A stretch of DNA of 64,000 bases from Limosilactobacillus rudii. GTDB taxonomy: Bacteria; Bacillota; Bacilli; Lactobacillales; Lactobacillaceae. The stretch lies in NCBI RefSeq assembly GCF_014145455.1, contig NZ_JACIVB010000033.1, positions 1 to 64,000 on the forward strand, given 5' to 3'. Positions 1 through 8,071 of this stretch are shown here, one piece after another. The notes beneath the pieces were generated by a model. It was given only the letters and a program-made list of their open reading frames with translations. It did no database searches and was not told the DNA's origin. The position numbers were made by a program, and so were the translations under genes. Within the stretch, counting starts at the first letter, position 1; each line of letters opens with the position of its first letter.

Positions 1-117
1 TCCAAGACGCTCCAGTTAATTCAAAGTGATTAAGTTGTCGAACCGCCGTATACGGAACCGTACGTACGGTGGTGTGAGAGGTCGATAATTGAATTAATCA
101 ATTATCTCCTACTCGAT
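1..117 (+). mobile_element. 3' end of a group II intron (domains V and VI)
   Basis: Bases about 41-73 fold as a domain V hairpin: ACCGCCGTA pairs with TACGGTGGT around an inner ACG/CGT helix. A CGC triad takes the place of the usual AGC catalytic triad. The following segment forms domain VI, with GATAATTG pairing with CAATTATC and a bulged A in CCTACTC, the expected branch point. The intron would end at CGAT near base 117. Any reverse transcriptase ORF would lie left of the window. The intron faces ponA, whose stop codon is about 18 bases away. Identification rests on recalled bacterial domain V/VI consensus, so the exact 3' splice site is uncertain. Confidence 0.7.
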
Positions 118-135
118 TACATATAAATTTACGAC

Positions 136-2403
136 CTATTGTTGAGGGGTATTGCTTGGTTGTGTTGATGGAGCACTTGATGAAGCAGAGCTAGAACTTG
201 CTGCTGGTGCAGATGAACTGGAACTAGCAGGTGTACTACTTGATGATGATTCGTTATGATTATTCTCATCATTGTTATGAGCTTCTGGCCTGTTTTCACT
301 ACTACTGCTAGAAACTGAACTTGATGATGATTCACTTGAGCTTGATGACGAACTATCTGAATGGTTATCTGATGTGTCTTCAGTATACTCAAATGCCCAT
401 TTAGAATCACGAATTACTAATTGCCGTTTACCCTTAACCCGAACTGCTTCAACAGTATCAGGCATCGTCCAATCAGAAGCGTGATTTTGACTATCAAGGT
501 ATTGCATCAGGTCCTTATAAAGCAGCTGCGCAGATTTAACATATTGTTCTGAAATACTACCACCAGGCTCTAAGGGATGATCATAACCGGTCCACACAGC
601 AATAGAATAGTTTTTAGTGTAGCCGGCCATCCATGAATCCATTACCCCAGACTGTCCGGAATTTCCTGGATAGTTAGTGGTACCAGTCTTACCGGCTTGG
701 TTGACCCCGTTAATCTTGGCATCAGTGGCACTACCTTGCGAATCATTAAATACACCCTTTAACATATCAGTAATCATGTAGGCAGTGGCTTTATTCATTG
801 CACGACTACCTTTAGGATTAAATTGTTTTACATTGCCATCTTGAGTCGTAATTGAATTGATGTAATAAGGTTTGTAATATGTACCGCCATTAGCAAAAGC
901 AGCATAGGCAGCAGAAACCTGAAGGGGTGAAATATACAAGGCAATCCCATTTTGCAATGTATAAGGTTGTTTTTGCGAAATACCAAGACCGTCGAGGAAG
1001 GTAGTTGCCCGTTTAATACCGACTGCTTGTAGAGCACGGATAGCAGGAACATTTCGTGATTGAACAAGCGCTTCACGCATTGTCATCGTACCTTTATATT
1101 TCTTGTCAAAGTCGTGGAGTACTGTGTTTGTTCCGGGGAAAACAAACCTTGTATCTGCAATTGGCTTAAATGTCGGCCACTGAAGATACTCAATGGCGGG
1201 ACCATAATCCATTAAAGGCTTTGCGGTTGAACCAGAGCTTCGGTTGCTTTGAACAGCACGGTTAAGACCATAAACAACATTACCAGTGTGGCGTCCACCA
1301 AGCATAGCGATAATTTGACCATTGTGAGGATCTGTAACAGCTACTCCAGCTTGCATTTTATCGTTTTGGAATTGCACACCGTTATTAGCAGCATCATACA
1401 AGTGCTGTTGTGCATCTAAATCGAGATTAGTATGAACCTTTAAACCATCGCTATATGGATTATAGCCTTGAGCTTGCAAGTCAGCTAATACTTGTTTTAC
1501 ATATGGATCAACTACTTTAGCTTTTGCTGCTGTACCACTTCCGGAAATATTACCATGGTCTGGATCCAAATCAGCAGTAACACTTTCACTTGCAGCTTGA
1601 TTTGCTTGAGCCTGACTAATGTACTTACTGCGAACCATTGCATTTAATACTTCATTTCGCCGCTGTGTTGCGTACTTAGTATTATTTACTAATGGATTAT
1701 AATAAGTTGGCGATTGTGGCATTCCAGCTAAAAGAGCAAGTTGAGAAAGGTCTAAGTCATTTAAATCTTTTCCATAGTAATACTGAGCTGCTGTTTGCAT
1801 CCCATAGACACCATTTCCCATATAAACTTTGTTAATGTAAAAATCAAGAATTTGACTCTTACTAAAGTGTCGTTCAACGTTGATCGCTAGCCATGCTTCT
1901 TGCGCTTTACGCTTTAAAGTTCGATCTGAGGCTGCTGTAGAGAAAACAGATAATTTAACTAATTGTTGTGTTAACGTACTTCCTCCCTGCATACCAGATG
2001 AACGACCAAAAATGTTAGATGTAGCTGCTCCCATAATTCGGATTGTGTCGACCCCGTGGTGTTTGTAGAAACGCCGGTCTTCAATTGAAACAACTGCATC
2101 CTTTAACTGTTTGGGGATTTGATCATTTTTAGCATATTCTCGTTTTTGTGCTCCTAAACGGGAAATTACGCGGTTTTGATCATCATAGATTGTCGTAATA
2201 CTCTGACTTGTTAAATCATTTCTACTGATTTTGGGAGCGCTAGAAGCGTAGTAGAAAAATAGTGCTGCTGATGCAACGATTAGTAGCACGACAATCCCAA
2301 CCACCCATAGTAGGATTTTCTTTATTAAGCCGCCAACATTACGCTGTTGATTATCATCAGTATTGTGACGCTCACTGCGCGTTGGCTGATTATCATTTGA
2401 CAT
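136..2403 (-). CDS. ponA: Class A penicillin-binding protein 1A
   Basis: This bifunctional peptidoglycan synthase polymerises lipid II and cross-links the glycan strands on the outer membrane face. It has 755 residues: a short cytoplasmic N-terminus, one membrane segment (about 27-52), and a GT51 glycosyltransferase domain with the EDRRF motif (E108) and GGSTLTQQ (141-148). The transpeptidase domain has STAK (nucleophile S392, K395), SRN (449-451) and KTGT (572-575). The C-terminus, from about 675, is a low-complexity serine-rich tail, probably a flexible extracellular extension. The gene is 11 bases downstream of recU on the same strand, the usual Firmicutes recU-ponA pair. No terminator is visible after its stop, where the group II intron ends. 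Confidence 0.95.
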   Translation of the reverse strand: MSNDNQPTRSERHNTDDNQQRNVGGLIKKILLWVVGIVVLLIVASAALFFYYASSAPKISRNDLTSQSITTIYDDQNRVISRLGAQKREYAKNDQIPKQLKDAVVSIEDRRFYKHHGVDTIRIMGAATSNIFGRSSGMQGGSTLTQQLVKLSVFSTAASDRTLKRKAQEAWLAINVERHFSKSQILDFYINKVYMGNGVYGMQTAAQYYYGKDLNDLDLSQLALLAGMPQSPTYYNPLVNNTKYATQRRNEVLNAMVRSKYISQAQANQAASESVTADLDPDHGNISGSGTAAKAKVVDPYVKQVLADLQAQGYNPYSDGLKVHTNLDLDAQQHLYDAANNGVQFQNDKMQAGVAVTDPHNGQIIAMLGGRHTGNVVYGLNRAVQSNRSSGSTAKPLMDYGPAIEYLQWPTFKPIADTRFVFPGTNTVLHDFDKKYKGTMTMREALVQSRNVPAIRALQAVGIKRATTFLDGLGISQKQPYTLQNGIALYISPLQVSAAYAAFANGGTYYKPYYINSITTQDGNVKQFNPKGSRAMNKATAYMITDMLKGVFNDSQGSATDAKINGVNQAGKTGTTNYPGNSGQSGVMDSWMAGYTKNYSIAVWTGYDHPLEPGGSISEQYVKSAQLLYKDLMQYLDSQNHASDWTMPDTVEAVRVKGKRQLVIRDSKWAFEYTEDTSDNHSDSSSSSSSESSSSSVSSSSSENRPEAHNNDENNHNESSSSSTPASSSSSAPAASSSSASSSAPSTQPSNTPQQ

Positions 2404-2414
2404 AGTAAACTCCT

Positions 2415-3029
2415 TTACGCTTTTGCAGCAATTATTTTATCAACGGCGCTTAAATATGGTAAGCGTGGATTAAGTTGATAATGAATTTGATAGCCTTCTT
2501 TAGCAATATCTGTTCGTAAAATTGATTTACGACCGCCGCTTTGTTGCTGATCCCAATATTTAAAAAGGTTTGTAGCAGGGAGAAGATAGAGTAAATCCAG
2601 TTCTGTAAACTTTATGAAGGCAAAACAAATTCCACCCTGTGCTACACATTCACGCATATGCTGAATTTGATGGGGATGAAAGTTTTTTAATGGGAAAGAA
2701 TTTTTGTTACGTGTTTCTTTCGCATCAAAGTCAATATAATAGCCCCGATACACGCCATTATAATCTGTTGTTGAAGGGCGACGGAAGTATGCTTCGCGAA
2801 TAACGGCCGCGCTTCGTTTAGGATAGTCGACTTTCACAAGTTGAACAGGAGTCGGCTTTTTATGAATAACTGCGATATGGCGTGCAAGATAATATTGATT
2901 ACTGTGATTTATTTCATCCTCTAACGACATTCCCCGTTTTGCATAGATTGATTGGTGTGGTGTCGGCAATTCTTTATGTGTAATATAGTGTTGTACGGGT
3001 TGCTGACCATTGGGATAGTGAATGGTCAC
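2415..3029 (-). CDS. recU: Holliday junction resolvase RecU
   Basis: RecU cleaves Holliday junctions during recombination and chromosome segregation and works with RuvAB. The 204-residue protein shows the family N-terminus MTIHYPNG and the nuclease motifs [10 protein letters not shown] and [10 protein letters not shown], where the acidic residues and Lys form the metal-dependent active site. I place the start at the GTG at 3029 because it is ten bases from the AGGAG ribosome binding site; the upstream in-frame GTG at 3038 almost touches it. The gene is co-transcribed with ponA. Confidence 0.93.
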   Translation of the reverse strand: MTIHYPNGQQPVQHYITHKELPTPHQSIYAKRGMSLEDEINHSNQYYLARHIAVIHKKPTPVQLVKVDYPKRSAAVIREAYFRRPSTTDYNGVYRGYYIDFDAKETRNKNSFPLKNFHPHQIQHMRECVAQGGICFAFIKFTELDLLYLLPATNLFKYWDQQQSGGRKSILRTDIAKEGYQIHYQLNPRLPYLSAVDKIIAAKA

Positions 3030-3202
3030 TATAATCACTCTCCTAACTAGAGACCTATTATACCAGACTACTTGCTTGATGATTTATACAAGATGATTAC
3101 AAAAATTTAGGCTAAAGATTGTCATAACAATGTTTAATTCAATTTTTTGATTAAAAAACTATTTTGCAACTTAGTATAAAACGATGACTAACGGAGGTTT
3201 TT

Positions 3203-3775
3203 ATGAAACGCATATGGATAACTGGATATCGGAGCTACGAACTAAATGTTTTTAAAGATAATGATCCAAAAGTTAAGGTAATACAATCTGTCCTTGAGAG
3301 ATACCTGAAAGAGCAATTGGAGCAAAGTGAAGAAGAATTGTGGGCAATTACGGGTCCACAGATGGGAGTTGAGAGATGGACAATTGAAGTAGCTACGCGG
3401 TTAAAAGATGATTATTCGCAATTAAAGGTCGCAATGATGTTGCCATTTGCTGAATTCGGTAAGCAATGGAATGAAGAAAATCAAATGAAATTGGCAAATG
3501 CAACGCAAAAAGTAGATTTTTTTGCAAACGTTTCTGAAAAGCCTTACCAATCGCCACAACAGTTACGCAATTACCAGCAATTCATGCTTAACCATACAGA
3601 TGAAGCACTTCTACTTTATGATCCTGAACATGAAGGTAAACCAAAATATGATTATGTAATAAGTCGTAAATTTTCAAATAATAATGATTATCAGGTACGG
3701 CTTATTGATTTTGACGAGCTTCAAGAAGCTGCCGAAGAGTGGACGGAACTACAAAGAGAAAAATATGAACAATAG
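3203..3775 (+). CDS. ypsA: YpsA-type SLOG/Rossmann protein (DUF1273)
   Basis: This 190-residue cytosolic protein belongs to the YpsA family (DUF1273, SLOG superfamily). These are Rossmann-like proteins thought to bind a nucleotide-derived ligand; in Bacillus YpsA has been linked to cell division. The N-terminal GYRSYEL and the loop ITGPQMGVERW (about 49-59) are the family signatures. A strong GGAGG precedes the ATG by four to five bases. It lies just upstream of gpsB and diverges from recU, the conserved Firmicutes order. The precise biochemical role is unknown. Confidence 0.88.
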   Translation: MKRIWITGYRSYELNVFKDNDPKVKVIQSVLERYLKEQLEQSEEELWAITGPQMGVERWTIEVATRLKDDYSQLKVAMMLPFAEFGKQWNEENQMKLANATQKVDFFANVSEKPYQSPQQLRNYQQFMLNHTDEALLLYDPEHEGKPKYDYVISRKFSNNNDYQVRLIDFDELQEAAEEWTELQREKYEQ

Positions 3776-3777
3776 AC

Positions 3778-3805
3778 TTGCAATTACTTTTAGGTTTGGT
3801 ATTAT
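3778..3805 (+). promoter_or_regulatory. Predicted gpsB promoter
   Basis: TTGCAA (3778-3783) and TATTAT (3800-3805) are separated by 16 bases. They lie in the short gap between ypsA and gpsB and overlap the ypsA stop region. gpsB could therefore be transcribed independently of ypsA. Confidence 0.55.
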
Positions 3806-3846
3806 AGTTATTGGATTACGCAAACTAAACAATTGAGGTGTTTAAG

Positions 3847-4212
3847 TTGGATAACATAAAATTTACTCCACAAGATATTTTGCACAAGCAATTTAAGGAG
3901 AGAAATATTGGCAAAGGCTACGATGAAGCGGATGTTGATGCTTTCTTAGATGATGTTATTAAAGACTACGACACCTATAATAAAGAAATTGAACGTTTAA
4001 ATGATGAAAATGAACGTTTAAGAGCTAAAGTCGATGAATTAAATCGTCAAGTTGAAGTTGGTTCTTCAATGAGTAGTCAAACTACTTCTCGTCAGCCAGT
4101 TTCGAGTGCCACTAATATGGATATTTTAAAGCGTTTATCTAATCTTGAACGACGGGTATTCGGTTCTCAATTAGACGGTAATGATAATAGTAATGACTCA
4201 CATTTGCTTTAG
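3847..4212 (+). CDS. gpsB: Cell division regulator GpsB
   Basis: GpsB is a DivIVA-like cytosolic adaptor. It docks onto penicillin-binding proteins and other divisome partners and coordinates septal and lateral wall synthesis. The 121-residue product has the DivIVA membrane-binding head ([11 protein letters not shown]...[13 protein letters not shown], about 5-40), a coiled coil (about 40-70), a low-complexity linker, and a C-terminal oligomerisation helix ([15 protein letters not shown]). I choose the TTG at 3847: the GAGG ribosome binding site is eight bases upstream, and the GTG at 3838 lies inside that site. The gene sits between ypsA and rnpB, as in other Firmicutes. Confidence 0.93.
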   Translation: MDNIKFTPQDILHKQFKERNIGKGYDEADVDAFLDDVIKDYDTYNKEIERLNDENERLRAKVDELNRQVEVGSSMSSQTTSRQPVSSATNMDILKRLSNLERRVFGSQLDGNDNSNDSHLL

Positions 4213-4240
4213 TGCGTGTCGTTTTATTTTATTAAAAATA

Positions 4241-4630
4241 TATGCAAGTCTTGGGTAATTGAGCACAGCTTTATGTTGTGTTAGGAAGGTCCATGCTCGC
4301 ACAAGCTGCGATGCTTGTAGTGTTTGTGCTCGCTGAAAAAATAAGGCGGGGCACCATTCTTTGGTGACGGCGGAAAAACAGACTAAGGTTTTACTATGTC
4401 TTAGTATTCCTGAAAAGTGCCACAGTGACGATACAGTATTGGAAACGGTACTGGTGGAACGCGGTAAACCCCTCAAGCGGTAAACCCAAACTACGGTAGG
4501 GGAGCTTTGGATAACGAATTGAAGTGATTCCAGGGGAGAGTATTATATGCTCTGAGATAGATGATTACCTCGATACAGTTATGCCTGATAATTGTATTAT
4601 GACAAAACATGGCCTACAGATTCTTGCATA
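4241..4630 (+). ncRNA. rnpB: RNase P RNA, class B
   Basis: This is the catalytic RNA that matures tRNA 5' ends. The sequence carries the class B conserved blocks in order: GGAAGGTCCATGCTCGCAC near 4287, AAAAGTGCCACAGTGACGA near 4413, GTGGAACGCGGTAAACCCCT near 4455, AAACCCAAA near 4483, and AGATAGATGATTACC near 4555 with ACAAAACATGGCCTACAGA near 4604. The P1 arms TATGCAAG (from 4241) and CTTGCATA (to 4630) pair and set the ends. A terminator follows directly. The position after gpsB is conserved. Confidence 0.95.
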
Positions 4631-4635
4631 CAGGC

Positions 4636-4659
4636 ACCCGAGTTCGCTCGGGTTTTTTT
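4636..4659 (+). terminator. rnpB intrinsic terminator
   Basis: The stem ACCCGAG/CTCGGGT with a TTCG loop is followed by a run of T, directly after the RNase P RNA. Confidence 0.9.
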
Positions 4660-4660
4660 A

Positions 4661-5023
4661 TTGCTTTGATATATAAGCAATAAATTTTAATAGTTAAATA
4701 TAGATAAATATTTTTCTAAATAATTATTAAAATATTTTTAAGATAATTCCTTAATTACTATAAATAAACAGTGATAGTGATTCTCAGTATTAGACAGTTA
4801 AGCGTTAGAATACCTAGTAAATGAGAAATAACTATTTTAATTAATAGGCAAACGGCTTATAATAGTATAAAAAAAGAGAGGGAAAAAGAAAATGAGATTG
4901 ACTAGATTTAATGAACTAAATTGAACATTATCCAGTTTGAAATGCATTAAAACTTGCTTTTTGCTTACTTAATTTATTTATCGATAGATTAGTGAAAATA
5001 GAAGAATCAGATATTAGGGAATT
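4661..5023 (+). other. AT-rich intergenic stretch before nrdI
   Basis: This stretch of about 360 bases is very AT-rich and has no convincing conserved gene. It contains a Fur-like inverted repeat (4772-4786). It also contains a ten-codon open frame (4892-4924, MRLTRFNELN) preceded by AGAGAGGG, which could be a leader peptide or chance. No known riboswitch is recognisable. Confidence 0.4.
4772..4786. promoter_or_regulatory. Fur/PerR-like box
   Basis: TGATAGTGATTCTCA matches the 7-1-7 Fur-family consensus TGATAATNATTATCA at all but two defined positions. It lies about 240 bases upstream of nrdI. Metal control would fit NrdI, which helps build the manganese cofactor, but the distance is large and the match could be chance. 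Confidence 0.35.
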
Positions 5024-5488
5024 ATGAATAAGAAAATTACAATTGTTTATATGTCATTTTCTGGAAATGTTCGATCATTTACTCATCGTCTTCAGGAGTA
5101 TGCTGCACAACAAAACCACTTAAATAACGATAATCCTGTTATCGAATTACTTGAGATTTCTGAACAGACGATACCTGTTAAGAGTGAGACAAATTTCTTT
5201 GTAATTCTTCCTACTTACATGGTAGGAGGAAGCAAATTTACACCGACTTTGACAGAAATATTGACGAATCCAATGAGAGATTATTTGGAAACAGATAATA
5301 ATATAGAAAATTGTTTAGGTTTTATTGGAAGTGGAAATCTAACATTAGGTAAAATGTTTGTTATTACGGCCAAGACTTATGCCCGTGACTACAATTTACC
5401 TTTATTAGCCGCTTTTGAATCTCGAGGCACCACCCGTGATATTGAGCGGATTTATAAAGTTTTAACAGATAAGGCATTTGAAAAGTAA
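5024..5488 (+). CDS. nrdI: NrdI flavodoxin-like ribonucleotide reductase activator
   Basis: NrdI is a small FMN protein. It supplies the oxidant that assembles the dimanganese-tyrosyl radical cofactor of class Ib ribonucleotide reductase (NrdEF). The 154-residue product starts with a flavodoxin fold and a short phosphate loop (SFSGNVRSF, about 12-20), then the family segments ILPTYMVGG (about 64-72) and IGSGNLTLGKMF. The ribosome binding site AGGGA precedes the ATG by about five bases. No nrdH, nrdE or nrdF lies nearby, so its partner must be elsewhere. A hairpin terminator closes the gene. Confidence 0.85.
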   Translation: MNKKITIVYMSFSGNVRSFTHRLQEYAAQQNHLNNDNPVIELLEISEQTIPVKSETNFFVILPTYMVGGSKFTPTLTEILTNPMRDYLETDNNIENCLGFIGSGNLTLGKMFVITAKTYARDYNLPLLAAFESRGTTRDIERIYKVLTDKAFEK

Positions 5489-5506
5489 TTTTCAGATGCT
5501 TTTTTT
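5474..5506 (+). terminator. nrdI terminator
   Basis: GCATTTGAAAA pairs with TTTTCAGATGC across a short loop and is followed by seven T. The hairpin overlaps the last codons and stop of nrdI. Confidence 0.75.
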
Positions 5507-5578
5507 GTAGCTTTTTTCCACTTTTCTGTAACATAAGGTAGAATAAATACTAGAATATAAAAGCGAGGAGAGTTTAAT

Positions 5579-6733
5579 GTGCAAACATACCAATTAATTG
5601 CTACAGCGGCTGCGGGAATTGAAGCGCTAGTCGGTAAAGAATTACGTGACCTTGGATATGAAACAAAGGTAGAAAACGGTCGGGTTCGTTTTCAAGGAAC
5701 GATGAAAGATGTCATTCGAACGAATCTATGGTTACGAACTGCAGACCGGGTAAAAATTATTGTTGGTGAATTTGATGCTTGTTCTTTTGAAGAATTATTT
5801 GATCGAACTGAAAGCATTGCATGGGAAAATTTACTACCGCTAGATGCTAAATTCCCCGTTGAAGGAAAGAGTCATAATTCACAGCTACATAATGTACCAA
5901 GCGTTCAAGCAATTACTAAAAAGGCAATTGTTCAGCGGCTGAGTAATGCGTATCATCGCCGAACAAGATTAGCAGAGTCAGGTGCAACTTATCCGTTGGA
6001 AGTAGCGATTAACAAAGATCACGTCCTATTGACTCTTGATACTAGTGGTGCCGGTCTATTTAAGCGTGGGTATCGAAAAAATAAAGGTGGTGCTCCTCTT
6101 AAAGAGAACATGGCAGCTGCATTAGTTATGCTTGCGCACTGGTTTCCGGATAACCCGTTTGTAGATCCTGTATGTGGCTCGGGAACTATTCCGATTGAAG
6201 CAGCTCTTTATGGCCATAATATTGCACCAGGTATAAATCGTTCTTTTATCTGCGAGCAGTGGGTTAACTTAGTACCTGATGGTTTGTCGGATGAAGTTCA
6301 TGATGAAGCTGATGCTAAAGCTATTTATGATATTGAACTTGATATACATGGATACGATATTGATCAAAACATGATTGATATTGCGCAGGAAAATTCACGT
6401 GCTGCTGGATTAACACATGATATTCAGTTTAAACAACTAGCGGTTAAGGATTGGCATACTAGCAAAGTTAATGGGGTAATTGTCGCTAATCCGCCATATG
6501 GGGAGCGTTTAAGTGATGAAGCGTCAGTTCATGAGCTATACCGGCAAATGGGTGAATTATACCGACCAATGACTACATGGAGTAAGTATATTTTGACGGC
6601 AGATATGGAGTTTGAAAAATATTATGGTGCTAAAGCTACTAAGCGCCGCAAACTTTACAATGGTGCATTACGGACGGATCTATTCCAGTATTGGGGCAAA
6701 AAGGATCGCTCCAAGATCAAAGCGCTGCAATAG
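5579..6733 (+). CDS. ypsC: THUMP-domain class I RNA methyltransferase (YpsC/RlmL-like)
   Basis: This SAM-dependent RNA guanine N2-methyltransferase probably modifies 23S rRNA, as RlmL does; the exact target is inferred. The 384 residues contain an N-terminal ferredoxin-like and THUMP RNA-binding part (about 1-160). The Rossmann methyltransferase domain has the SAM loop DPVCGSGT (196-203) and the catalytic motif IV NPPYGER (304-310). The start is the GTG at 5579, eight bases after GAGGAG; an ATG two bases earlier is out of frame. The position downstream of the gpsB-rnpB block is the same as in Bacillus. Confidence 0.9.
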   Translation: MQTYQLIATAAAGIEALVGKELRDLGYETKVENGRVRFQGTMKDVIRTNLWLRTADRVKIIVGEFDACSFEELFDRTESIAWENLLPLDAKFPVEGKSHNSQLHNVPSVQAITKKAIVQRLSNAYHRRTRLAESGATYPLEVAINKDHVLLTLDTSGAGLFKRGYRKNKGGAPLKENMAAALVMLAHWFPDNPFVDPVCGSGTIPIEAALYGHNIAPGINRSFICEQWVNLVPDGLSDEVHDEADAKAIYDIELDIHGYDIDQNMIDIAQENSRAAGLTHDIQFKQLAVKDWHTSKVNGVIVANPPYGERLSDEASVHELYRQMGELYRPMTTWSKYILTADMEFEKYYGAKATKRRKLYNGALRTDLFQYWGKKDRSKIKALQ

Positions 6734-6772
6734 CAAGGGATTTAGGCGATTTGGATGGTTTTAGATAAGCGT

Positions 6773-6792
6773 TAGGGGGCACATAGGGGGCA
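6773..6792. repeat. Short direct repeat TAGGGGGCA x2
   Basis: Two copies of TAGGGGGCA (6773-6781 and 6784-6792) are separated by CA in the gap between the RNA methyltransferase and the RNase H gene. Similar G-rich repeats sit at the 3' end of some phage integrase genes. No integrase is seen here, so the meaning is unclear. Confidence 0.35.
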
Positions 6793-6800
6793 AATTATAA

Positions 6801-7190
6801 CTATTTAAATTTATGCAATGCTTGATTTGCAAGGTTATGTGCCCCGTGATTCTGGTTTTCTGGGACCCACCGTGTAATTACAATATTAAAATAGCACATT
6901 AGACGATTAAGATCGTCTAATTCTTTTTTATAATGTTTTGTATAATTTTTACCGACTGCATCGCTTAAAATACGACTATCAGTATAAAATAAAATTGTTT
7001 CATTTTTACTAAAATGATTGATTAGGTATTTAAAACCGAATTGAGCGGCTGCAAATTCACCGTGGTGGTTATCCATTATTGGTGCGAGGTTAGAAAGTTG
7101 AATCTGCTTATGATCGACAATGATCACTGCCCCCAATCCAGTTGGACCAGGGTTGCCTTTAGTTGCCGCATCTGTATAAATCTTAATCAT
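6801..7190 (-). CDS. RNase HI family protein
   Basis: This is a compact 129-residue RNase H-fold protein expected to cut RNA in RNA-DNA hybrids. Active-site carboxylates D7 (YTDAATKGNPG), E45 (HHGEFAAAQ) and D71 (FYTDSR) are present. The position of the fourth, C-terminal Asp appears to be Asn (N122 in HNLANQAL), which could lower metal binding or activity. The gene is convergent with the upstream methyltransferase and divergent from ebsA. An AGAGG ribosome binding site precedes the ATG. It could be a housekeeping RNase H or a relative with altered activity. Confidence 0.8.
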   Translation of the reverse strand: MIKIYTDAATKGNPGPTGLGAVIIVDHKQIQLSNLAPIMDNHHGEFAAAQFGFKYLINHFSKNETILFYTDSRILSDAVGKNYTKHYKKELDDLNRLMCYFNIVITRWVPENQNHGAHNLANQALHKFK

Positions 7191-7230
7191 AAAAAAGCCT
7201 CTTTTCTGAAAGGATGAAATTGTAAGTATT

Positions 7231-7623
7231 ATGGAAGAAGAAACTCGTTACTTTTATCAGCCAGATTTAACCGGAACAATTATTTGTTGGTGTTGGACCT
7301 TCATGTTTTTCATTGCAGGATTGGTAACTTGGCTGGAAATAACTCATTTTCAATGGTTAAGTGCCCTTTTCTTTGCTATTTTTGCCATATTAGCACTATT
7401 AGAGTGGCGGCGACGGACAGTAATTATTACACCGACTAAGATGGTGTTTAACCGGTTGCTCCAAAAAAATTATTTAGTTATTCCAATTGCAGATATTCGC
7501 CAACCGCATTTTACTAAGCATACTGTAACAGTTACAGTTAATGGCGAAGTACTAAACTTTACATTTACTTCTAAAGCAATTGCCCGTTTAAAATTGGCGC
7601 TTAAGCAACAGGAGGTACAATAA
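7231..7623 (+). CDS. ebsA: EbsA-family membrane protein
   Basis: The 130-residue protein resembles the EbsA (pore-forming) family found in lactobacilli and enterococci next to lspA. Two closely spaced membrane helices (about 16-36 and 41-58) are followed by a basic WRRR turn and a C-terminal cytosolic PH-like beta domain. The function is not established. The stop codon directly abuts the lspA start, so the two are translationally linked. Confidence 0.75.
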   Translation: MEEETRYFYQPDLTGTIICWCWTFMFFIAGLVTWLEITHFQWLSALFFAIFAILALLEWRRRTVIITPTKMVFNRLLQKNYLVIPIADIRQPHFTKHTVTVTVNGEVLNFTFTSKAIARLKLALKQQEVQ

Positions 7624-8070
7624 TTGTTACTTAGTTTGGCTACGGTAATTATTTTAATTTTAACAATTTGTGACCAGCTATTAAAACATTGGGTCGCCAC
7701 GACAATTGCAATTGGTGGAAGTAAGCAACTAATACCGGGAATAATGGCGTTAACAAATCTTCAAAATACAGGTGCCGCCTGGAGTTTATTTGAAGGTCAA
7801 CAGACATTTTTTACAATCATAACAATTATTGCGATTATTGTTATTGCCTATTTCATCTGGCACTATCGACAAAATTTTTCAATGTTAGTAGGGCTTGCGC
7901 TAGTTATGGCAGGAACCATTGGAAATTTTATTGATCGGTTAACACAAGGATATGTAGTTGATATGTTTGAAACAACCTTTATTAATTTTCCAGTATTTAA
8001 TATTGCAGATATGTGCCTAACAGTCGGCGTTTTGTGGTTGATTGTATGTATCTTAAAGGAGAAGGATTAA
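7624..8070 (+). CDS. lspA: Lipoprotein signal peptidase (signal peptidase II)
   Basis: LspA cleaves signal peptides from diacylglyceryl-modified prolipoproteins. The 148-residue protein has four membrane helices, the conserved NTGAAWS (48-54) and GNFIDR (100-105) motifs, and the catalytic aspartates D113 (VVDM) and D129 (FNIADM). Translation starts at TTG immediately after the ebsA stop, with GGAGG eight bases upstream. It is followed after one base by rluD, the classic lspA-rluD pair. Confidence 0.95.
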   Translation: MLLSLATVIILILTICDQLLKHWVATTIAIGGSKQLIPGIMALTNLQNTGAAWSLFEGQQTFFTIITIIAIIVIAYFIWHYRQNFSMLVGLALVMAGTIGNFIDRLTQGYVVDMFETTFINFPVFNIADMCLTVGVLWLIVCILKEKD

Positions 8071-8071
8071 G

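Noticed and set aside
129..410. Gln/His-rich open frame on the minus strand
   Set aside because: It is a shifted reading of the serine-rich tail codons of ponA; the low complexity explains the open frame.
4198..4476. Open reading frame on the minus strand
   Set aside because: It is entirely antisense to the conserved RNase P RNA and has no protein family features.
6773..6792. Phage attachment site at the G-rich repeat
   Set aside because: There is no integrase, no second copy at a distance and no other phage gene nearby; it is left only as a short repeat.
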